Below, piece by piece: positions 7,222 through 16,901 of a stretch of 64,000 nucleotides of DNA. This DNA comes from Cohnella phaseoli (GTDB lineage Bacteria; Bacillota; Bacilli; Paenibacillales; Paenibacillaceae), in assembly GCF_003386235.1 (NCBI RefSeq), contig NZ_QRDZ01000016.1:124001-188000 (forward strand), read 5' to 3'. Under the pieces are notes generated by a model that was given only the letters and a program-made list of their open reading frames with translations, was not told the DNA's origin and made no database searches. Positions within the stretch are counted from its first letter, which is position 1. Each line of letters begins with the position of its first letter. A program made the translations under genes and the position numbers.

Positions 7222-9381
7222 CTAATTTCGTCCGGTTAATGCCAACGACTGCCGGTAATCGCCGAACTCTTTAGCCAAGACGGAACGTACTTGCTTAATC
7301 TTCCACTGCAGATGCTCGCGGTCGGTCATGTAGTCCATCGACGCCTCCCAGCCCAGGCGGGAATCGGCTTCGACGAGCGGAATCGTGCTCTCCGCGTTCG
7401 CGACCTCCAGCAAGGCAACCCGCTCCATCTCTTTCAGCAGCTCCTCGGCCCTCTCCGCATCGGGTTCGGCGAACAGCTTCGTCTTCAGCATATACCATTT
7501 CTTCAGATGAATCGTCGTTTGCACGGAATTAGCGATAAAACGGCCGATGCCCAGCATACGTTCGCCTTCTTCCAGCTTTTGTCGTCCACCCCCGCCTCCA
7601 GTCGCATCGCTCCCCAGAGCCGTCAATGCCCGCTCCAAGCAAGCGTTGCCCCGCAGCATCTCCTCCAGCATTCGCTCCAGACTGCGAATCTCGACTCCGA
7701 ATCGGGCGATGCCGAGCGATTGGCGAGGATCCTCATGCGGCTTGTAGTCCGTCAGGACGATTTCGTTGCCCCACAGCGCGTGCCAGGCCGCCGGAATCTG
7801 GACGGGCTGCCGGAACACCATCGGATACGACGGACCGACGCGGAACGGACCGTATTGGTCTTCGTTCGTCGGCACATAATGCCGAATCGCTTCGCTCCAG
7901 TGCCCCCAAGCTTCCAGCGCGTGCTCCGCCCCGCTTTCCCCGAAATCGCGTCGGGCGATCCCGGCCAGGGCCTCCTCTGCGGATAACCCGTTCGTCCAAT
8001 AAGACCATTTCGTCAGCTCGCTGACAAATGACGGCCACCAGCCGTAATGATGTGTTTCCATCAAACCGGACAGGCCCCAATCCACCCTTGCGCGATGAAG
8101 GGCTTCGTGGCGTCTCGTCCACTGTCCCGGCATCGGCTGATACGGGATGACGCCGACATCCCAAGTCAACCCTCCCGTATTGCTCATCGCGTACAGCTTG
8201 ATGCCCCGTTCGCTTGCCGCCTCCGCCTCGCTTCGAAAGTACTCGCCGGGCCCCTCGAACGATAACGTGTAATCCACGCACACGTTCGTGACGTTCTCCC
8301 GCTGCACCTGCTCGAACATCTCGAAGGTGACGAGCAGCGTAATGTCGTCCGGCAAGTCGCGAATAAGCCGTAGCCGATCTTCCGCCGGAGCCCAGCCCCA
8401 GTTGTACGTCCAGAACACGATCTCCGCCCCGGCGTTATGCTTGCGCACCGCCTTCTTGACCGCGTTCACCCACTGCGGATAGTCCGTGCACGGCCACCAG
8501 CCCGGGCTCGGCTTTGTCTTCGGCTCGTCCGAAGGCCAATCCAGCCGAAGCACGCCCGTCGTATTCGGATCCTTGCTCGGAAATTCGACCGACTCCCCGA
8601 CGAGGATAACCCCTTTGAATCGAGGACAGGCCTCGAAAATCTTGCCGTACGTCCCCGCGTAGTAAGCCTCGGCGCCGGAATCCTCCGGATGCACGCGGCT
8701 GCTGTCCAGATAGCTGTACATGTAGACGTCGAGTCCGTATTTCTCCGCCCGGTCGATCAGGTTGTTGAAATCCTGATGCCCGTCCGTCGTCCGATCCACA
8801 TCCTTGACGAACAGCAAGATCGCGTCGATGCCCGCATGGGCCATCGCGTTCAGATGCTCGTCCGGATAATGATCGAGTCCCCATCCGGAATGCGCCATTC
8901 GCGGTGCGAACAGCGGCTCCCGCGTAACGTCCCGGGTCTCGACGATCGGAGCTTCCCGCAAGTTCATCAAGTCTTCCAGAAAGTAGCTTCCTTGCCCGAC
9001 TCCCCTGTCGTCATATCCGCATACGAGGATACGTTGCTGCTCCACGATCAGTCTGTAGGAGCGAGGCTCGGCCAAGCTCCCCCCTATTCCCGAAGACCAA
9101 TCCTTCTTCTCCCCCAGCACGATGACGCGCTCCTCGGCAGCTGCCGCCGACACGTCGAGAACTCGCCGCAAGCCTACGGATACGTTCATGCTGACGTCGA
9201 AATAGTCCTGCAAATCCTTGGCGACCCGCCGGATTAGCGGCGATGCCCCCTCCCCCGTCACGATGGTCCACCCCTCGTCTACCAGCGCTTCTCCTCCGGA
9301 TGGAAGAACCTCCGGATTTCGCCTATTCGGTTTATGCGCCGTCTCCAACCGCCTACGAAACTCGTATTTCTTTTCCGCCAC
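7222..9381 (-). CDS. Putative intracellular glycoside hydrolase, family unassigned
   Basis: 719 residues with no signal peptide. An N-terminal alpha/beta domain ends in a G-Y-D-D-R-G-V-G-Q-G-S-Y-F-L-E-D-L block (122-137). This resembles the domain found before the barrel in GH20 and GH67 enzymes. A probable TIM barrel (about 155-480) follows, with acidic candidates in V-G-E-S-V-E-F (E263, E266), then a helical C-terminal region. It is the last gene of a minus-strand operon after two sugar permeases, so its substrate is probably an imported oligosaccharide. The family could not be settled by eye. Confidence 0.6.
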   Translation of the reverse strand: MAEKKYEFRRRLETAHKPNRRNPEVLPSGGEALVDEGWTIVTGEGASPLIRRVAKDLQDYFDVSMNVSVGLRRVLDVSAAAAEERVIVLGEKKDWSSGIGGSLAEPRSYRLIVEQQRILVCGYDDRGVGQGSYFLEDLMNLREAPIVETRDVTREPLFAPRMAHSGWGLDHYPDEHLNAMAHAGIDAILLFVKDVDRTTDGHQDFNNLIDRAEKYGLDVYMYSYLDSSRVHPEDSGAEAYYAGTYGKIFEACPRFKGVILVGESVEFPSKDPNTTGVLRLDWPSDEPKTKPSPGWWPCTDYPQWVNAVKKAVRKHNAGAEIVFWTYNWGWAPAEDRLRLIRDLPDDITLLVTFEMFEQVQRENVTNVCVDYTLSFEGPGEYFRSEAEAASERGIKLYAMSNTGGLTWDVGVIPYQPMPGQWTRRHEALHRARVDWGLSGLMETHHYGWWPSFVSELTKWSYWTNGLSAEEALAGIARRDFGESGAEHALEAWGHWSEAIRHYVPTNEDQYGPFRVGPSYPMVFRQPVQIPAAWHALWGNEIVLTDYKPHEDPRQSLGIARFGVEIRSLERMLEEMLRGNACLERALTALGSDATGGGGGRQKLEEGERMLGIGRFIANSVQTTIHLKKWYMLKTKLFAEPDAERAEELLKEMERVALLEVANAESTIPLVEADSRLGWEASMDYMTDREHLQWKIKQVRSVLAKEFGDYRQSLALTGRN

Positions 9382-9436
9382 GTTAGACCCTCCCTAAGCC
9401 GCGTTCTCGTTTTTCCGGATTGCTCCCGTTCCCCAT

Positions 9437-10318
9437 CTATTCTTTGACGCTGCCCATGACGATTCCTTTCACGAAATACCGCTGCAAGAACGGATACACG
9501 AGCATGATCGGCAGCGCACCCACGAAGATTTGCGCGGCCTTGGCCGTGCGATCCGATACTTCCCGAAGATTGTTGAGCGCCTCTCCCGTTACGGACGTCA
9601 GATCCATACGGACCAGAATCGTCTGCAAATACGTGGACAGCGGATAATTGTCGTGAGACTTCATCAAGATCAGCCCGTCGAACCAGGAGTTCCAATGATT
9701 CACGATCGTAAACAGCATAATCGTCGCGATCGCCGGCATGGACAACGGAGCGTATATGCGCCACAGCGTCGTCCAATGTCCCGCTCCGTCGATGGAAGCC
9801 GATTCCTCCAGCTCCTTCGGCAGTCCGCGAAAGAAATTCAGCAGCAAAATAATATTGAACACCGGGACCGCGCCCGGGAGCACGAGAGCCCAGATCGTAT
9901 CCATGATGCCGGTCCACTTGATCGTCATATACCAAGGAATCAAGCCGCCGTTAAACAAAATCGTAAAGACGAAAGCCCAGGCATAGATTGTCCGCATTCG
10001 GAAAGCGTGCGTCTCCTTCGATAACGGGTAAGCCACGAGCAGCGTGATGAGCATGCCGACGACGGTTCCGAGCGAGACCCGCTGCAGCGTCACTCCGATC
10101 GAGGTTAGAAATTCCGGTTTTTTCAAAATAAACTCGTAAGAGCTCGTCGTGAACCCGACCGGCCACAAACTGACGAGCCCCGCCCCCGCTTCGCTGCTCC
10201 CGCTGAAGGAGATCGCCAGAATGTGGATGATCGGCAGCAGGCAAGCGAACGACAAGGCGACCAGGAACAGGATGTTGAACGCGTTGAACACCCGATACCC
10301 CATACTCATTCGAATCAT
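9437..10318 (-). CDS. Carbohydrate ABC transporter permease (LplC/YtcP type)
   Basis: 293 residues with about six membrane helices. The EAA-type loop is visible as E-E-S-A-S-I-D-G-A-G-H-W followed by P-L-S-M-P-A; this contacts the ATPase. This CUT1-type permease would pair with the permease encoded just upstream (10335-11234) and the lipoprotein at 11314. No ATPase is encoded in the cluster; related systems share a general ATPase such as MsmX. Seventeen bases separate it from the upstream permease gene. Confidence 0.9.
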   Translation of the reverse strand: MIRMSMGYRVFNAFNILFLVALSFACLLPIIHILAISFSGSSEAGAGLVSLWPVGFTTSSYEFILKKPEFLTSIGVTLQRVSLGTVVGMLITLLVAYPLSKETHAFRMRTIYAWAFVFTILFNGGLIPWYMTIKWTGIMDTIWALVLPGAVPVFNIILLLNFFRGLPKELEESASIDGAGHWTTLWRIYAPLSMPAIATIMLFTIVNHWNSWFDGLILMKSHDNYPLSTYLQTILVRMDLTSVTGEALNNLREVSDRTAKAAQIFVGALPIMLVYPFLQRYFVKGIVMGSVKE

Positions 10319-10334
10319 GATCGCGTCCCTCCCT

Positions 10335-11234
10335 CTAGAAAATCCGGTAGTTAGCCAGTCGATACGCCAAGAAATAAGACAGGGAGATCATGACGCAGGA
10401 GACGATCGATTTGAACAAGCCGATGGCGGTAGCCACGCTGTACTGGGCTTGCTCCAATCCGACCCGATAGACGAGCGTATCGATGATGTCGCCGCTCTCG
10501 TAGACGGACGGGCTATATAAATTGAATACTTGATCGAATCCCGCATTCAGCACGTTTCCTAGACTTAGCGTCGCGAGGAGCACGACGATCGGCAATATCC
10601 CCGGTAGCGTAATGTTCAGCGTTTGTTTCCAACGGCTCGCTCCGTCGATGACGGCCGCTTCGTATAAGGAAGGATTAATGCCGGTTAATGCCGCCAAATA
10701 AACGATCGTATTGAATCCGAATTCCTTCCAGACGTCCGAGATCACGATCGTAATCGGAAACCAGCGGTTATCCCCGAGAAAATAAATCGGCTCGATGCCG
10801 AATACTCCGAGCAGTTGATTCACGATCCCCTGCGACGGCGATAGAATATCGATCAAGATGCCGCCCAGAATAATCCACGACAGAAAATGCGGCAAGTAGA
10901 TGAGCGTCTGTACGCCCCGCTTCAACCATTCCTTCCGAAGCTCGTTCAGCAGGAGCGCGACCGCGATCGGCACGAGCTGCCCGACGACGATTTTCAGGCT
11001 GGCGATGTACAACGTATTCCAGAGCACCCGGAGCGAATTCGGCATGTCCCAGACGTAGCGGAAATGCTCCAAGCCGACCCACGGATTATCGAAAAAGGGA
11101 CGAGCGGGAAGAAACTTCTGAAAGGCCATCGTCAGACCGAAAAAGGGAACGTAGCTGTAGATCAAAATCAGGACGAGCCCCGGCAATATCATCATGTGCA
11201 GCGGAATTTCCCGTCTCCATTTTCTCAGTCCCAT
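10335..11234 (-). CDS. Carbohydrate ABC transporter permease (LplB type)
   Basis: 299 residues, six predicted membrane helices, with the characteristic N-terminal W-R-R-E-I-P-L-H-M-M-I-L-P-G of LplB-like permeases. The EAA loop is E-A-A-V-I-D-G-A-S-R-W-K-Q-T. It forms the translocation pore with the LplC-type partner encoded next. It lies 79 bases downstream of the binding-protein gene, on the same strand and within the same predicted operon. Confidence 0.9.
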   Translation of the reverse strand: MGLRKWRREIPLHMMILPGLVLILIYSYVPFFGLTMAFQKFLPARPFFDNPWVGLEHFRYVWDMPNSLRVLWNTLYIASLKIVVGQLVPIAVALLLNELRKEWLKRGVQTLIYLPHFLSWIILGGILIDILSPSQGIVNQLLGVFGIEPIYFLGDNRWFPITIVISDVWKEFGFNTIVYLAALTGINPSLYEAAVIDGASRWKQTLNITLPGILPIVVLLATLSLGNVLNAGFDQVFNLYSPSVYESGDIIDTLVYRVGLEQAQYSVATAIGLFKSIVSCVMISLSYFLAYRLANYRIF

Positions 11235-11313
11235 GTCTTACGCATCTCCTTACTGAGCGAAGAAGAGGAAGTAACCGAGGCTACTCCCCCTTCTCCGATT
11301 CGCATGATTTCCT

Positions 11314-13020
11314 TTATTGCTGGGCGTACCAGTCGTTGATCTCCTGCGTGATCTGATCGCCGCCGAGCTTCTTCCAGTCCGTGACGAACTTGTCGAAGTC
11401 GTCGATCGGAGCGGCGCCCATAATGATCTTCGTGAACGTTTCCTTAAGCAGCGTCATCAGGGTGGCGCCCTTCTCGCCGATCGTCGCCGTCGGCGCGCCG
11501 TAAAATTCGTTGCGGAGAATGCTATTCGTCTCCAAATATTTTTCGATGACCGTGAAGGAGCCTTCAGGGCCGAATACCCGTTCATTGCCCCAGCCTTTGT
11601 TGTCTCCCTCGCGGTACCTCATGATATCGTCGTAGATCAACTGTACGTCCGGCTTCAGCCCGCTCGGATCCTTAGAGTCCAATCTTGGGGTGACGGTTCT
11701 GTACTTGTCGATGTTATACGTAATCGGAGCCCCGGCGATAAGCGAATGCTTAAACGTCTCGATACCGTCCTTCGTCGCGCCGTAGACTTCCTCTTGATAC
11801 GGATGGTCATAGCGCATATCGAACCACAGATTGAGCATCTTGATCGCCGCTTCCGGATTTTTGGCGCCTTTCTTGACGACGTAATACTGATTGACGGAGA
11901 AAGGAACTTGGCCGAGCGCCGGCTTGTCGTCGACGGAAGTAATCGCGAAAGGCCGCCATTGCATATTCGGATCGAGATCCTTGCCTCCCTGCAGCGGCCA
12001 CAGCGGCGTCCACATCTGGCCGTAGTACATGCCGATCTTGCCGCTCGTGACGGCTTCCGCCACCTTCGTGCCGTCCTTCGTACCGAATTCCTTGTCGATC
12101 TCCTTATCCTTGTACATTCTCTGCATTTCGGCCAAGGCCGCCTTCATCTCCGGCTGGATGTTGCTGTTGACCAGTTGGCCGGAGGCGTCCTTGATCCAGA
12201 TGTTGAAATAAGCATGATAACCGTTCAGGAACCCTTCGAAGCCGGCAAATCCGCCTTCAAGGTCCTTCGTCAGAGCCAGACCCGAGGTGTCGGCCTTGCC
12301 GTTGCCGTCCGGATCCTGAGTCGTGAACGCCTTGGAGATGGCCAGCACGTCGCTCATCGTCTTCGGTTCGGGCAAGCCCAGCTTCTCCAGCCAGTCCGTG
12401 CGCACCCAGAGAAGCGCCACGTTATCGATGTCGGAGCCGAGCCTCGGAATGCCCATCAGCTTCCCGTCGAACGTTGCCGACTTGAGCGAGACGCCTCCAT
12501 CCGCGTTCATCGAGGTTTTGACGAATTCGGAAGCAGTGCTCTCGTACACGCCGGAGATATCCTCAAGTTGGCCGGCCTCCACCATCTGCTTCATTTGGTT
12601 CGGGTTAACGGCCATGATGTCCGCCAAGTCGTTGCTCGCGATCGCCACGTTCAGCTTCTGGTCGTACTGTTCTCCCGGGCCCTGGAACGTCCAGGCGTGC
12701 TTCAGCTTGATGCCCAGCTTCTCTTCGTATACGCTTATCCACTCATTGTTGTCGGCATTCTGACCTTCTACAAACTTCGTCATTTCGTCATAGGGACGGA
12801 TGGCCGTCACTTCGATCGGAGGATCGTATTTGCCTAAAGGATCGATCGCAGGCGCGGACGATTCCGTTGCGGACCCGGATGCCGCGGCACTTGACTCGGC
12901 CGGAGCCGAAGAGCTTGAAGAAGCCTGATTGCCGTTATTGCCCCCGCTGCAAGCGGAGAGTACCGTCGCCAGCAGCAAAGCGGTAGTCGCCGCAGTGGCG
13001 ACCGTTCTCGTCATCTTCAT
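11314..13020 (-). CDS. Carbohydrate-binding lipoprotein of ABC transporter (LplA type)
   Basis: 568 residues, the large size usual for LplA/YtcQ-type extracellular binding proteins. A signal peptide ends in the lipobox L-S-A-C (C24), so the protein is anchored to the membrane by lipid. A Ser/Ala/Gly-rich linker follows, then the solute-binding domain. It would capture an oligosaccharide and deliver it to the two permeases encoded downstream. It lies about 160 bases after the response regulator gene, whose product probably controls it. Confidence 0.9.
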   Translation of the reverse strand: MKMTRTVATAATTALLLATVLSACSGGNNGNQASSSSSAPAESSAAASGSATESSAPAIDPLGKYDPPIEVTAIRPYDEMTKFVEGQNADNNEWISVYEEKLGIKLKHAWTFQGPGEQYDQKLNVAIASNDLADIMAVNPNQMKQMVEAGQLEDISGVYESTASEFVKTSMNADGGVSLKSATFDGKLMGIPRLGSDIDNVALLWVRTDWLEKLGLPEPKTMSDVLAISKAFTTQDPDGNGKADTSGLALTKDLEGGFAGFEGFLNGYHAYFNIWIKDASGQLVNSNIQPEMKAALAEMQRMYKDKEIDKEFGTKDGTKVAEAVTSGKIGMYYGQMWTPLWPLQGGKDLDPNMQWRPFAITSVDDKPALGQVPFSVNQYYVVKKGAKNPEAAIKMLNLWFDMRYDHPYQEEVYGATKDGIETFKHSLIAGAPITYNIDKYRTVTPRLDSKDPSGLKPDVQLIYDDIMRYREGDNKGWGNERVFGPEGSFTVIEKYLETNSILRNEFYGAPTATIGEKGATLMTLLKETFTKIIMGAAPIDDFDKFVTDWKKLGGDQITQEINDWYAQQ

Positions 13021-13180
13021 TCGTTGTTCCCCCTACGTAAATGTGAAATGGCGCGAGACCAAGAAGGAGCTCTCTTCTTGTTTTTGATTATAGGGGCGCG
13101 AGGAATTCCGTTCTATTGGACGATTTCTACTTCTCTTGCCTTCTGTCTACGACTTCCTTGGACGCCGGCCGGACGTCAAA

Positions 13181-14827
13181 TCAACGCGACTTTCTGGAAA
13201 ACTCCCGATATTCCTGAGGCGTTCGCTCCGTCATTTTCTTGAATAGCCTCGTAAAATACGCCGCCGACTCGAAGCCGACCTTGATCGCGACGTCTTGCGC
13301 CTTCTCGTTCGTCTCTTCCAACAGACGCTTCGCTTCAGCCAGCCTGGCTTCCGTAATCGTCTCGGAAAGCCCGTTCCCGGTAAGCTGTTTGTATAATCTC
13401 GACAGGTACGCCGGATTCAAGGCGACGACTTCTCCGATCCGGGTTAGCGACAAGTCGCCCCCAAGATTATCGGCGACGTATTGGTGGATGGTAGCCACGA
13501 CGCTGCGGCCATGCTGACGATTCATCCCTTCCTGCCGGACGAAGACGGAGTCGGCTAGATCCGCGAGGCGCAGAATCTCCTCTTCCCAGCTCTCGCGCGT
13601 ATGTGCCTTCAGCAGCTTGTCCGGGTCAATTCTCTCCGACAGCTCCTTGAGCGCGCCTTCGGCTGAAGCGAACGCCAGGAACGTCGCGAGCAGTTGGCAG
13701 CTGGCGACAAGGCGCAGCTCGGGCTCCGAGCCGATCGTCTCGTGCCGGAGCCATTCGGTCAGCTTCGCTTGAAATTCCGTTTGCTGCCCGTTCTCCAAGC
13801 ACGCTTCCAGCTGCACCGCTTGCTTTCGGATCCACTTGGTCGCGGAATCCCGGCTTGCGCTCTCCGCGGCCTCGGGCTCCGGCTGGTCGTCCGTCAGCAG
13901 CAGCTGCTGCCCCATGGCAAAGCTTCTGCGAAGCGAACGGTTTAATCCTTCGAAACGTTCCGCAATGAAAGACCAAGGGACGAGCTCGCTTGCAGAAGCG
14001 AAGCTCAGCTTTAATCTCAGCAGCTCGCCGCACGTCGTCTGAATTTTCTCCGCCATGCCCCGGACATATAGCGCGAGGCTGGAGCCTTCCCTCTCTTGAT
14101 CGTCCGGAGTTTGGATCAGCCACGCGATCCGGTTCTTGTCGTAGGCGAAAGACAGGGTGCGAGCGGCAGGAGACAAGTATTCTTCCGCGATATTCTGAAT
14201 CGCGTATAGCAGCAGCGTCTGATCGGAAGCGTTGCGATCCGCCCATTCGTCCACTTTGCCGACGAGAAGCAGCACGGGAGCCGCGGTCGAGAACGGCATA
14301 TCGAGCTCGTCCAGCCTCTCCTGCAGTCTCATCGTCGGATGGAGATCGCCGCGGAACAAATCAAGCAGAAACTCCTTCTGAAGCAGCGGCAGCGCGGATT
14401 GAATCTGGGCCTGGGCCTTCTCGAGCTGGGTGCCCATCTCGAATTCCCGCTCCAGCTCGGCCAGCGCTTTGCGCACCGCGGCCAAGATCGCCGCGTCCCC
14501 TTCGGTCTTCAGAATGTAATCGACCGCGCGGTGATGAATCGCTTCCTTCGCGTAATTGAAATCGTTGTGTCCGGTTAAGAAAACGATTTTGCAGCGCGGC
14601 CAGCGCTGCAGGATTCGGCGCTGCAGCTCCAGACCGTCCATGCCCGGCATGCAGATGTCCGTCAACACGATATCCATAGCCGTTCTCTCCAACCAGCTTA
14701 ACGCTTCGGCGGCAGAACTGGCCTTATACACTTCCGACTCCGGCAATTCGGCCTCCTTGATCATGCCGGCCAGACCGTTCACGATGAACGGTTCGTCATC
14801 GACGATCAGTATCCTTCGTATGGTCAT
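13181..14827 (-). CDS. YesN-type response regulator with AraC domain
   Basis: 548 residues. The receiver domain (1-125) keeps the acidic pocket D10, D11 and the phosphoacceptor D57 in L-T-D-I-C-M-P-G. A long linker of about 300 residues is followed by an AraC-type double helix-turn-helix (about 440-545) with the L-S-R-L-Y-K-Q-L-T-G and F-T-R-L-F-K-K-M-T signatures. It lies two bases downstream of the sensor kinase gene, so the two are co-transcribed. It probably activates the downstream transporter and hydrolase genes when its partner senses sugar. Confidence 0.92.
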   Translation of the reverse strand: MTIRRILIVDDEPFIVNGLAGMIKEAELPESEVYKASSAAEALSWLERTAMDIVLTDICMPGMDGLELQRRILQRWPRCKIVFLTGHNDFNYAKEAIHHRAVDYILKTEGDAAILAAVRKALAELEREFEMGTQLEKAQAQIQSALPLLQKEFLLDLFRGDLHPTMRLQERLDELDMPFSTAAPVLLLVGKVDEWADRNASDQTLLLYAIQNIAEEYLSPAARTLSFAYDKNRIAWLIQTPDDQEREGSSLALYVRGMAEKIQTTCGELLRLKLSFASASELVPWSFIAERFEGLNRSLRRSFAMGQQLLLTDDQPEPEAAESASRDSATKWIRKQAVQLEACLENGQQTEFQAKLTEWLRHETIGSEPELRLVASCQLLATFLAFASAEGALKELSERIDPDKLLKAHTRESWEEEILRLADLADSVFVRQEGMNRQHGRSVVATIHQYVADNLGGDLSLTRIGEVVALNPAYLSRLYKQLTGNGLSETITEARLAEAKRLLEETNEKAQDVAIKVGFESAAYFTRLFKKMTERTPQEYREFSRKSR

Positions 14828-14829
14828 CG

Positions 14830-16599
14830 TTATTCCTCCTTCCGTTCTCCGCGATCCGCGGGCACAACCATCTCGACCTTTAAGCCGCCGAACGCGCTTC
14901 GCGAGACGCTAAGGCCGCAATCCTCGCCGAATCGCAGCGATAATCTTCTATGCACGTTCAGCAATCCCGTTTTCTCCGTCTGATCCTCGCGCTTGCTCTC
15001 AAGCCTATATCGAAGGTCTGACAAGCATTCGTCGCTCAGCTCGTCTCCGTTATCCTCCACGGAGAGCGCGAGCGCCCCGTCCTGAAGCCTCTTTGCAGTT
15101 AGTGCGACGATCCCGCCAGACACCTTCGACTTCAACCCATGCTGATAGGCGTTCTCCACAAGCGGCTGCAGAATGAGGCGCGGGATTCGAACGCCGTCCG
15201 GTTTGACTTCCGGAAGCTCCGATACCCGGGCTTCGATCCGATTGTGCGATCGCATCTGCTGGATTTCCAAATAAGCGAGCGTGTGGTTCCACTCTTCCTC
15301 TACGGTCGCCTCGTCAGAGGAATTACGGGTAATATATTGGAAATATTCCCCTAGATATTTCGTAGCCTTGGTTACGTTATCCACGTCGTGCGCTTCGGCC
15401 ATACGATGGACCATGAAGTACGTGTTGTACAGGAAATGCGGATTGATCTGGGATTGCAGCTGTTTCAGCTCCGATTGCTGGGCCATGATCCGCGACTCGT
15501 ACACTTCCTGGATCGAGTGTTTCAGCTTGCCGACCATGACGTTAAATTGCCCGTACAGGTATTGAAATTCGTCGTAATTCCGGTGCACGATCGTCAAACT
15601 CAAGTCCCCATTCTCCACTTTGCGGAACGCCCGTACCATTTTTCTCAGCGGAAAATGAATTAACCGGAAGATCCAGTAGGAGAATGCGACGACGACGGCA
15701 AGCGAAATTCCGGACAGAATCCAAAACCAGGTACGGTATTTATCGAGCGGCCCTAACACCTGCTCTTCCGGCATATAGAGAACCAAGTCCATGTTCAGGA
15801 GCTGGGAACGCTCGAACGCCACGTAATAATTCCGATTATGAATTTCAATTTTCCCTTGTCCGGACTTCAGTTCCTGAGGCTGTTGCTTGACGAATTGCCG
15901 AGCGATAGCCTGTACGGGTTCTTCCGCGCCGCTCCTCAGCACCCACTCCTGCTCCTCGTTAAAGAGCAGAGAGCCCTCGCGGTCCCCGTTGACGATCTGG
16001 CTGAGGAAGCTTTTCAGTCTCGGTTGATCCATTTCCGATTGCAAAATGTAAGCCGGAGATTTATCCGAATACGAGGGATCGGGGTTAATGGAGTTGAGCA
16101 AGAGCTTGCCCTTCCAGTAGACGACGGGGGACACCTGGCTCCGATTCAGCTGCTGGAGCTCGCGGACTTCCTCCTCTGTCATGGCTAATTCGTAGTTCGT
16201 GGAGAGAAGCGTTTTGCCGATCAAGGGAATATAAGCTTTCGCTTCGGCGATGTAGAGGCTGGAATTTTTCATAACGAGCAGTTTGTTTTGCACTCGCTTC
16301 TCCATCAGCATCACGTCGTAATAGGGAAGAATGGGGGAGATCATACTGAGCTTGGTGACGTCGTCGTCGACAATGTACTGCTTGTGAAGCCGGATGAGCC
16401 GCTCCATCTCCGCTTCGAGCGATCCCATGTGATAATGGATGCGCGACTCCATGGAAGCGAGAATTTCCTGGCGGACGCTATCCGCACCCATCCGGTTCAT
16501 CTGCAGGCTCACGAAAAATAGGGGCACGATGGCGACCAGGAACGTTAAGAGCAGTTTCGGGAAAATTGTCATTTTGCGCATGAGGCTTGGAAACCGCAT
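14830..16599 (-). CDS. YesM-type sensor histidine kinase
   Basis: 589 residues. Two membrane helices flank an extracellular sensor domain of about 260 residues. A HAMP segment, a coiled stretch and the His_kinase domain with Q-I-N-P-H-F-L-Y-N-T (phosphoacceptor His near residue 386) follow. The ATPase domain has P-L-V-E-N-A-Y-Q-H-G-L as N-box and V-E-D-N-G-D-E. The family senses extracellular carbohydrate, often through the binding protein. It is the first gene of the minus-strand module running down to 7222. Confidence 0.92.
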   Translation of the reverse strand: MRFPSLMRKMTIFPKLLLTFLVAIVPLFFVSLQMNRMGADSVRQEILASMESRIHYHMGSLEAEMERLIRLHKQYIVDDDVTKLSMISPILPYYDVMLMEKRVQNKLLVMKNSSLYIAEAKAYIPLIGKTLLSTNYELAMTEEEVRELQQLNRSQVSPVVYWKGKLLLNSINPDPSYSDKSPAYILQSEMDQPRLKSFLSQIVNGDREGSLLFNEEQEWVLRSGAEEPVQAIARQFVKQQPQELKSGQGKIEIHNRNYYVAFERSQLLNMDLVLYMPEEQVLGPLDKYRTWFWILSGISLAVVVAFSYWIFRLIHFPLRKMVRAFRKVENGDLSLTIVHRNYDEFQYLYGQFNVMVGKLKHSIQEVYESRIMAQQSELKQLQSQINPHFLYNTYFMVHRMAEAHDVDNVTKATKYLGEYFQYITRNSSDEATVEEEWNHTLAYLEIQQMRSHNRIEARVSELPEVKPDGVRIPRLILQPLVENAYQHGLKSKVSGGIVALTAKRLQDGALALSVEDNGDELSDECLSDLRYRLESKREDQTEKTGLLNVHRRLSLRFGEDCGLSVSRSAFGGLKVEMVVPADRGERKEE

Positions 16600-16791
16600 C
16601 TGGACACCACATCCTGTTCGAAGAGCATGAGAAGCGTATCCTTAACATTTCGGTAAGCGGAACGGGGTTTCCTACGGAATCGGCTCGAACTTCTCTTGCC
16701 TATTCTTTACTTTTCTTGACTTTGAATGACGAAATAAATTGAATCAATGACGAGGATGCCCATTTCATTCCGCAAGGGATGGTTTAGTCAC

Positions 16792-16839
16792 AAAAAACAG
16801 GCAGATCACCGGCCCTTCCCGCGCCTGGTGCCCTGCCTG
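16792..16839 (-). terminator. Rho-independent terminator after GH31 gene
   Basis: On the minus strand CAGGCAG pairs with CTGCCTG, with a further GCACCAGG/CCGGTG inner match, and is followed at once by six U residues (A-run at 16792-16797). It lies about 60 bases after the GH31 stop codon. The rest of the 302-base gap 16600-16901 holds the promoter region of the kinase gene and nothing else recognised. Confidence 0.8.
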
Positions 16840-16901
16840 AATTTATTGTCATTTTATTTGTTCCGCCTTGCATACCCGCTTCCTCGTCCCGGCATCGTTT
16901 C

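Noticed and set aside
11317..12837. A 506-codon open frame opposite the LplA-type gene
   Set aside because: It is a mirror frame of a GC-rich gene, strongly Arg/Leu/Val rich, with no family motif. The lipoprotein on the other strand is certain.
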